From: Larix sibirica
Lineage: Eukaryota; Streptophyta; Pinopsida; Pinales; Pinaceae
Direction: 5' to 3'
Assembly: GCA_004151065.3 (NCBI GenBank)
Contig: NWUY0303879574.1
Coordinates: 1 to 10,336 of the forward strand
DNA length: 10,336 nt
The notes beneath the pieces were generated by a model. The model made no database searches, was not told where the DNA came from, and worked only from the letters and a program-made list of their open reading frames with translations. Below, piece after piece: positions 8,403 to 10,336 of this stretch. The position numbers and the translations under genes were made by a program. Numbering within the stretch: position 1 is the stretch's first letter; the number at the start of each line of letters is the position of its first letter.

Positions 8403-8703
8403 TTTTTTTTAACACGAAAAAAAAAACACCTTTTATTAATAAGAAAAAGATGTGTCCAGCAAACACAGTGCAGATTACAAGAAGAGCGAACATCTCATTT
8501 GACATCGTTCAGCATGATCAAAATATCAAAGAACTAGGGTCATCTGTTACAGCAGGTCCACACTCAAAAAACAGGGTAAATAACGTCACTCATCCATCCC
8601 AAAGCAAAGGGAGCATTGTTCCAACGAAACGAAATACAGCAAACAGATCAGATGGATGGGATCACCGCTCAAAATCAAAATCAGAAGAAACTGGGTTCTG
8701 CTG
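8403..8703 (-). other. LINE 2 3' UTR, poly(A) signal and tail
   Basis: After the stop ending the long reading frame at 8704, the - strand is T-rich and non-coding. It contains GTTCGCTCTTCTTGTAATC near 8490 and AATAAA (plus-strand TTTATT at 8432-8437), then a T10 run (A10 on the + strand, about 8417-8426) and finally an A8 tail (plus-strand T8 at 8403-8410). The + strand frame at 8399-8809 and the second - strand frame at 8586-8813 are shadows of this region. Confidence 0.7.
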
Positions 8704-8978
8704 TTACTGCAGATCCATACCAAGTACAGAGATACCGCCAGCACCAACCCTAACCACCAGAAGGGGAGCACCACGCCATAGATGCTGGAGAAAGGGGAAG
8801 AAACAATGACCACTATATTTAGAAGATATCAAGATATGAGTCGCTGACCAGCAGCCCAGCCCGATATTCCTTATTAAAAATAAGACCATCCAGACCATCC
8901 ATCGCCCCAACAAGAGCTTAGAAAGCCTATTGGCCTCCGCATTGTGACACCGAAAAATGTGGGAGAAAGACAGCTCCC

Positions 8979-9051
8979 CACACAGCTGAATCAGCTCTCG
9001 AGTCCTCAGGACCCAATGTTGTAGGAGGAGTGGACGCAACAAAGTCCTCCC
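8979..9051 (-). repeat. 73 bp duplication, original copy
   Basis: This is 71 of 73 identical to 9086-9158, with a 34 bp spacer and an offset of 107. On the - strand it encodes the family-like sequence GRTLLRPLLLQHWVLRTREL, so it is the parental copy. Confidence 0.9.
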
Positions 9052-9085
9052 TCGAGCCCAATCAATGATACACTGGGAGTCACCG

Positions 9086-9158
9086 CACACAGCTGAATCA
9101 GCTCTCGAGTCCTCGGAACCCAATGTTGTAGGAGGAGTGGACGCAACAAAGTCCTCCC
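9086..9158 (-). repeat. 73 bp duplication, inserted copy read in a different frame
   Basis: This is the same DNA as 8979-9051 with two differences. Because the offset of 107 is not a multiple of three, the reading frame passes through it in another phase and gives EDFVASTPPTTLGSEDSRAD. The neighbouring RNase H motifs on both sides stay in one frame, so the net insertion is in-frame (about 27-28 codons). Confidence 0.9.
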
Positions 9159-9369
9159 ACTTCGGAGTCACCGAAATGTGGGTTAATGAGATACCTCGCG
9201 CCAAAGCAAAATGGAGAATACCCCATAGAGCCACCAACTCGGCCCTGGTGTTCGAACCCTGGCCAGCTCTCATGAAAAGATGAAAATAGTGATCCGCAGC
9301 GAGTCTTATAACCATACCAGCTCCACAGTCCCCAGATTGAGCGGCACCGTCGAAGAAGCCGAAAGGAAA

Positions 9370-9910
9370 TGATAAGTGGTCATCCAGGCAAGGCGGTTCC
9401 ATCCCAACAGCTTTGCAGGGGCCTCTTCCATAGACGACATCCATGCTATGATCCGCCCAACATCCAAATCAATCCGAGGGTTGAAGCCACGAAACAGCAG
9501 AGCATTACTCGCACGCCATACCTCCCAAAGAGTAAACAGGGCCACCAAAACTGCTCCACCCATGATCTCAAAACAGTTATCCAAGTTAGAAGTGAAATGC
9601 TCACAATCCCAAGCAAGGAGACGAGTCAATTTAGCTCTGACCAAGACCCATACCTCCTGTAAAAAATGACAGCTCCCAAAAATGTGATACATCCTCATAC
9701 AAACTCATACATAAGAGACAAATACCTGGACCATGAAGTCTCCTCGTCCTTGCATATTCTTCAAAGTCAGAATCTTGTTTTCCAAGCAAAGCCAAATAAA
9801 ACATGCCACCTTAAGTGGTAACTTGCTCCTCCACAGCAAGTTACTGTAACAGAGCCCTGAGTAGGATTATAAGCCCACACCAACCGGTCCGGATCCTCAT
9901 TCTTCCTGCA
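9370..9910 (-). pseudogene. LINE 2 zf-RVT domain and linker (broken)
   Basis: Read from 9910 downward on the - strand, several phases follow one another. CRKNEDPDRLVWAYNP is followed by a gap where the family has its SAYxAL-like segment. Then come LWRSKLPLKVACFIWLCLEN, a C-L-L-C zinc pair at 9720-9709, and HIFGSC (from 9686), which supplies the His and Cys of the C-x2-C...H-x4-C pattern. The linker FTLWEVWRASNALLFRG and the segment KLLGWNRLAWMTTYHF lead to the RNase H. At least four frame changes exist between 9845 and 9370. The + strand frames at 9369-9669 are shadows. The domain normally links RT to RNase H; no RT is left here. Confidence 0.75.
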
Positions 9911-10336
9911 AAGACATGTTATGAAGCCTTAAAAACTCTAAAAGATTTGTATGATTCGCACTTTGAGATGGAAGTCATTCAATTAATGTTGAAGTTATTT
10001 AGTCTTGAAGCAAAAGATAATGACCCTATGTTAGTCGCATCTAAAATAAAATCCATCACGCACAAGATTCAAGCCTCTAGTATGAAACAAACCTTCCACT
10101 TGCAGCATTTGTGTCACTCAAACTATCTTGAATCCTTGCAAGCAAACGACAAGTTCAAAGACCTCACCTTTGAAGTTCTGGTAGAAAATATTGCAAACGG
10201 AGAGAAAGCTTTTGGGAAGAAGACAAGTGAAAGTACTACAGAAACTCTTTGCTTTGCTCAGAAAGAAAAGAACAAGCCTAAAGACCCTTTCAAGGGAGAT
10301 AGTAGCAAAAGAGGAAGAGGAAGAAGAAATTTCAGA
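9902..10336 (+). CDS. Copia-type Gag (UBN2) fragment, running off the window
   Basis: One frame is open for 145 codons to the window edge, beginning LPAKTCYEALKTLKDLYDSH. Gag forms the virus-like particle around element RNA. The wording fits the UBN2 gag core of plant Copia elements: MEVIQLMLKLFSL, an SKIKSI helix, LQANDKFKDLTFEVLVENIA, NGEKAFGKK, CFAQKEKNKPKDPFKG, and an Arg/Gly tail (KRGRGRRNFR) that normally precedes the CCHC zinc knuckle. The N-terminal ~100 residues and start codon are missing, replaced upstream by antisense LINE 2. A central stretch (about 10045-10140, ASSMKQTFHLQHLCHSNYLE) departs from the usual wording and may be diverged. No stop interrupts it, so it is younger or better preserved than the LINEs. 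It is a partial retrotransposon gene and not a host gene. Confidence 0.8.

Larger units (their letters stand above)
8704..9444 (-). pseudogene. LINE 2 RNase H domain with internal duplication
   Basis: This is a 246-codon open frame. The RNase H domain runs from about residue 28 to 180: FGFFDGAAQSGDCGAGMVI (Asp32), NTRAELVALWGIL (Glu69), CGDSQCIIDWARGR (Asp122) and SHIFRCHNAEANRLSK, where Asn172 replaces the usual fourth Asp. Residues about 93-120, between strand HISV and the GDSQ motif, are an insertion. It derives from a 73 bp copy of the DNA that encodes residues 133-156, read in another phase. The first ~25 residues are out of phase with the true polyprotein, which enters by a frame change near 9370-9375. 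The enzyme would degrade the RNA of the hybrid; the lost Asp and the insertion make it inactive. Residues after about 185 look like read-through into 3' sequence. Confidence 0.8.
8403..9905 (-). mobile_element. 5'-truncated LINE of a second family (LINE 2), antisense
   Basis: Read on the - strand this is a LINE 3' half: decayed zf-RVT (9905 to about 9380), RNase H (about 9370 to 8885), a 3' UTR, an AATAAA signal and a poly(A) tail appearing as T8 at 8403-8410. The RNase H wording (FFDGAAQSG) differs from that of LINE 1 (FDGASNGNPG), so it is a separate lineage. The upstream break near 9905 falls at the start of the Copia gag homology. No convincing target-site duplication was found; a 12 bp candidate (8387-8398 against 9918-9929, 10 of 12) does not sit flush with the element ends. 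Confidence 0.8.

Noticed and set aside
9065-9669. + strand open frames at 9065-9283, 9369-9662 and 9376-9669
   Set aside because: They are shadows of the - strand LINE 2 RNase H and zf-RVT.
8387-9929. Target-site duplication of LINE 2: 8387-8398 against 9918-9929 (10/12)
   Set aside because: The left copy is separated from the poly(T) by four bases and the right copy lies inside apparent Gag codons, so it does not sit flush with the element; a chance match is likely.
1-10336. CRISPR array, prokaryotic defence island, phage or operon
   Set aside because: There are no regularly spaced repeats, no ribosome binding sites with adjacent compact genes, and all recognisable proteins are eukaryotic retrotransposon domains.

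Overview
The window looks like plant nuclear DNA, quite possibly a gymnosperm. It is AT-rich, has no intact host gene, no rRNA or tRNA that I can recognise and no bacterial-type gene organisation, and it consists of nested, decayed retrotransposons. The plant assignment rests on the types of element: LINEs whose reverse transcriptase is followed by a zf-RVT zinc domain and a plant-type RNase H, and a Copia gag of the UBN2 type. The conifer suggestion is inference.

Layout. (1) Positions 1-2756 are AT-rich, gene-free DNA that opens with a ~70 bp repeat found again at 7248-7318. It also carries a C-rich patch near 1260 and a G/C-rich inverted repeat cluster at 1908-2160. (2) Positions 2773-6670 are a 5'-truncated LINE on the + strand, flanked by a 16 bp target-site duplication with one mismatch (2757-2772 and 6671-6686). 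In order it holds the remains of reverse transcriptase, a zf-RVT linker, RNase H, and then about 1.2 kb of additional coding-like sequence that ordinary plant LINEs do not need. (3) Positions 6687-7318 resume the DNA the LINE landed in. (4) Positions ~7319-8095 look like a Copia-type LTR: a TATA box, an 18 bp tandem repeat, and a primer-binding-site-like sequence directly after it at 8096-8107. (5) Positions 8403 to ~9905 are a second LINE of a different family on the - strand, with poly(A) tail, AATAAA signal, 3' UTR, RNase H and zf-RVT. Its RNase H gene contains a 73 bp duplication that is read in two different frames. (6) From ~9902 to the window end runs an uninterrupted Copia Gag fragment on the + strand, open at the edge.

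History inferred. LINE 1 inserted into an older repeat. LINE 2 may have inserted antisense into a Copia element between its leader and gag, although the N-terminal part of gag is missing. Nothing here looks like a working operon or defence system. The most unusual items are the post-RNase H coding-like extension of LINE 1, the two-frame duplication in LINE 2 and the palindromic G-rich cluster.
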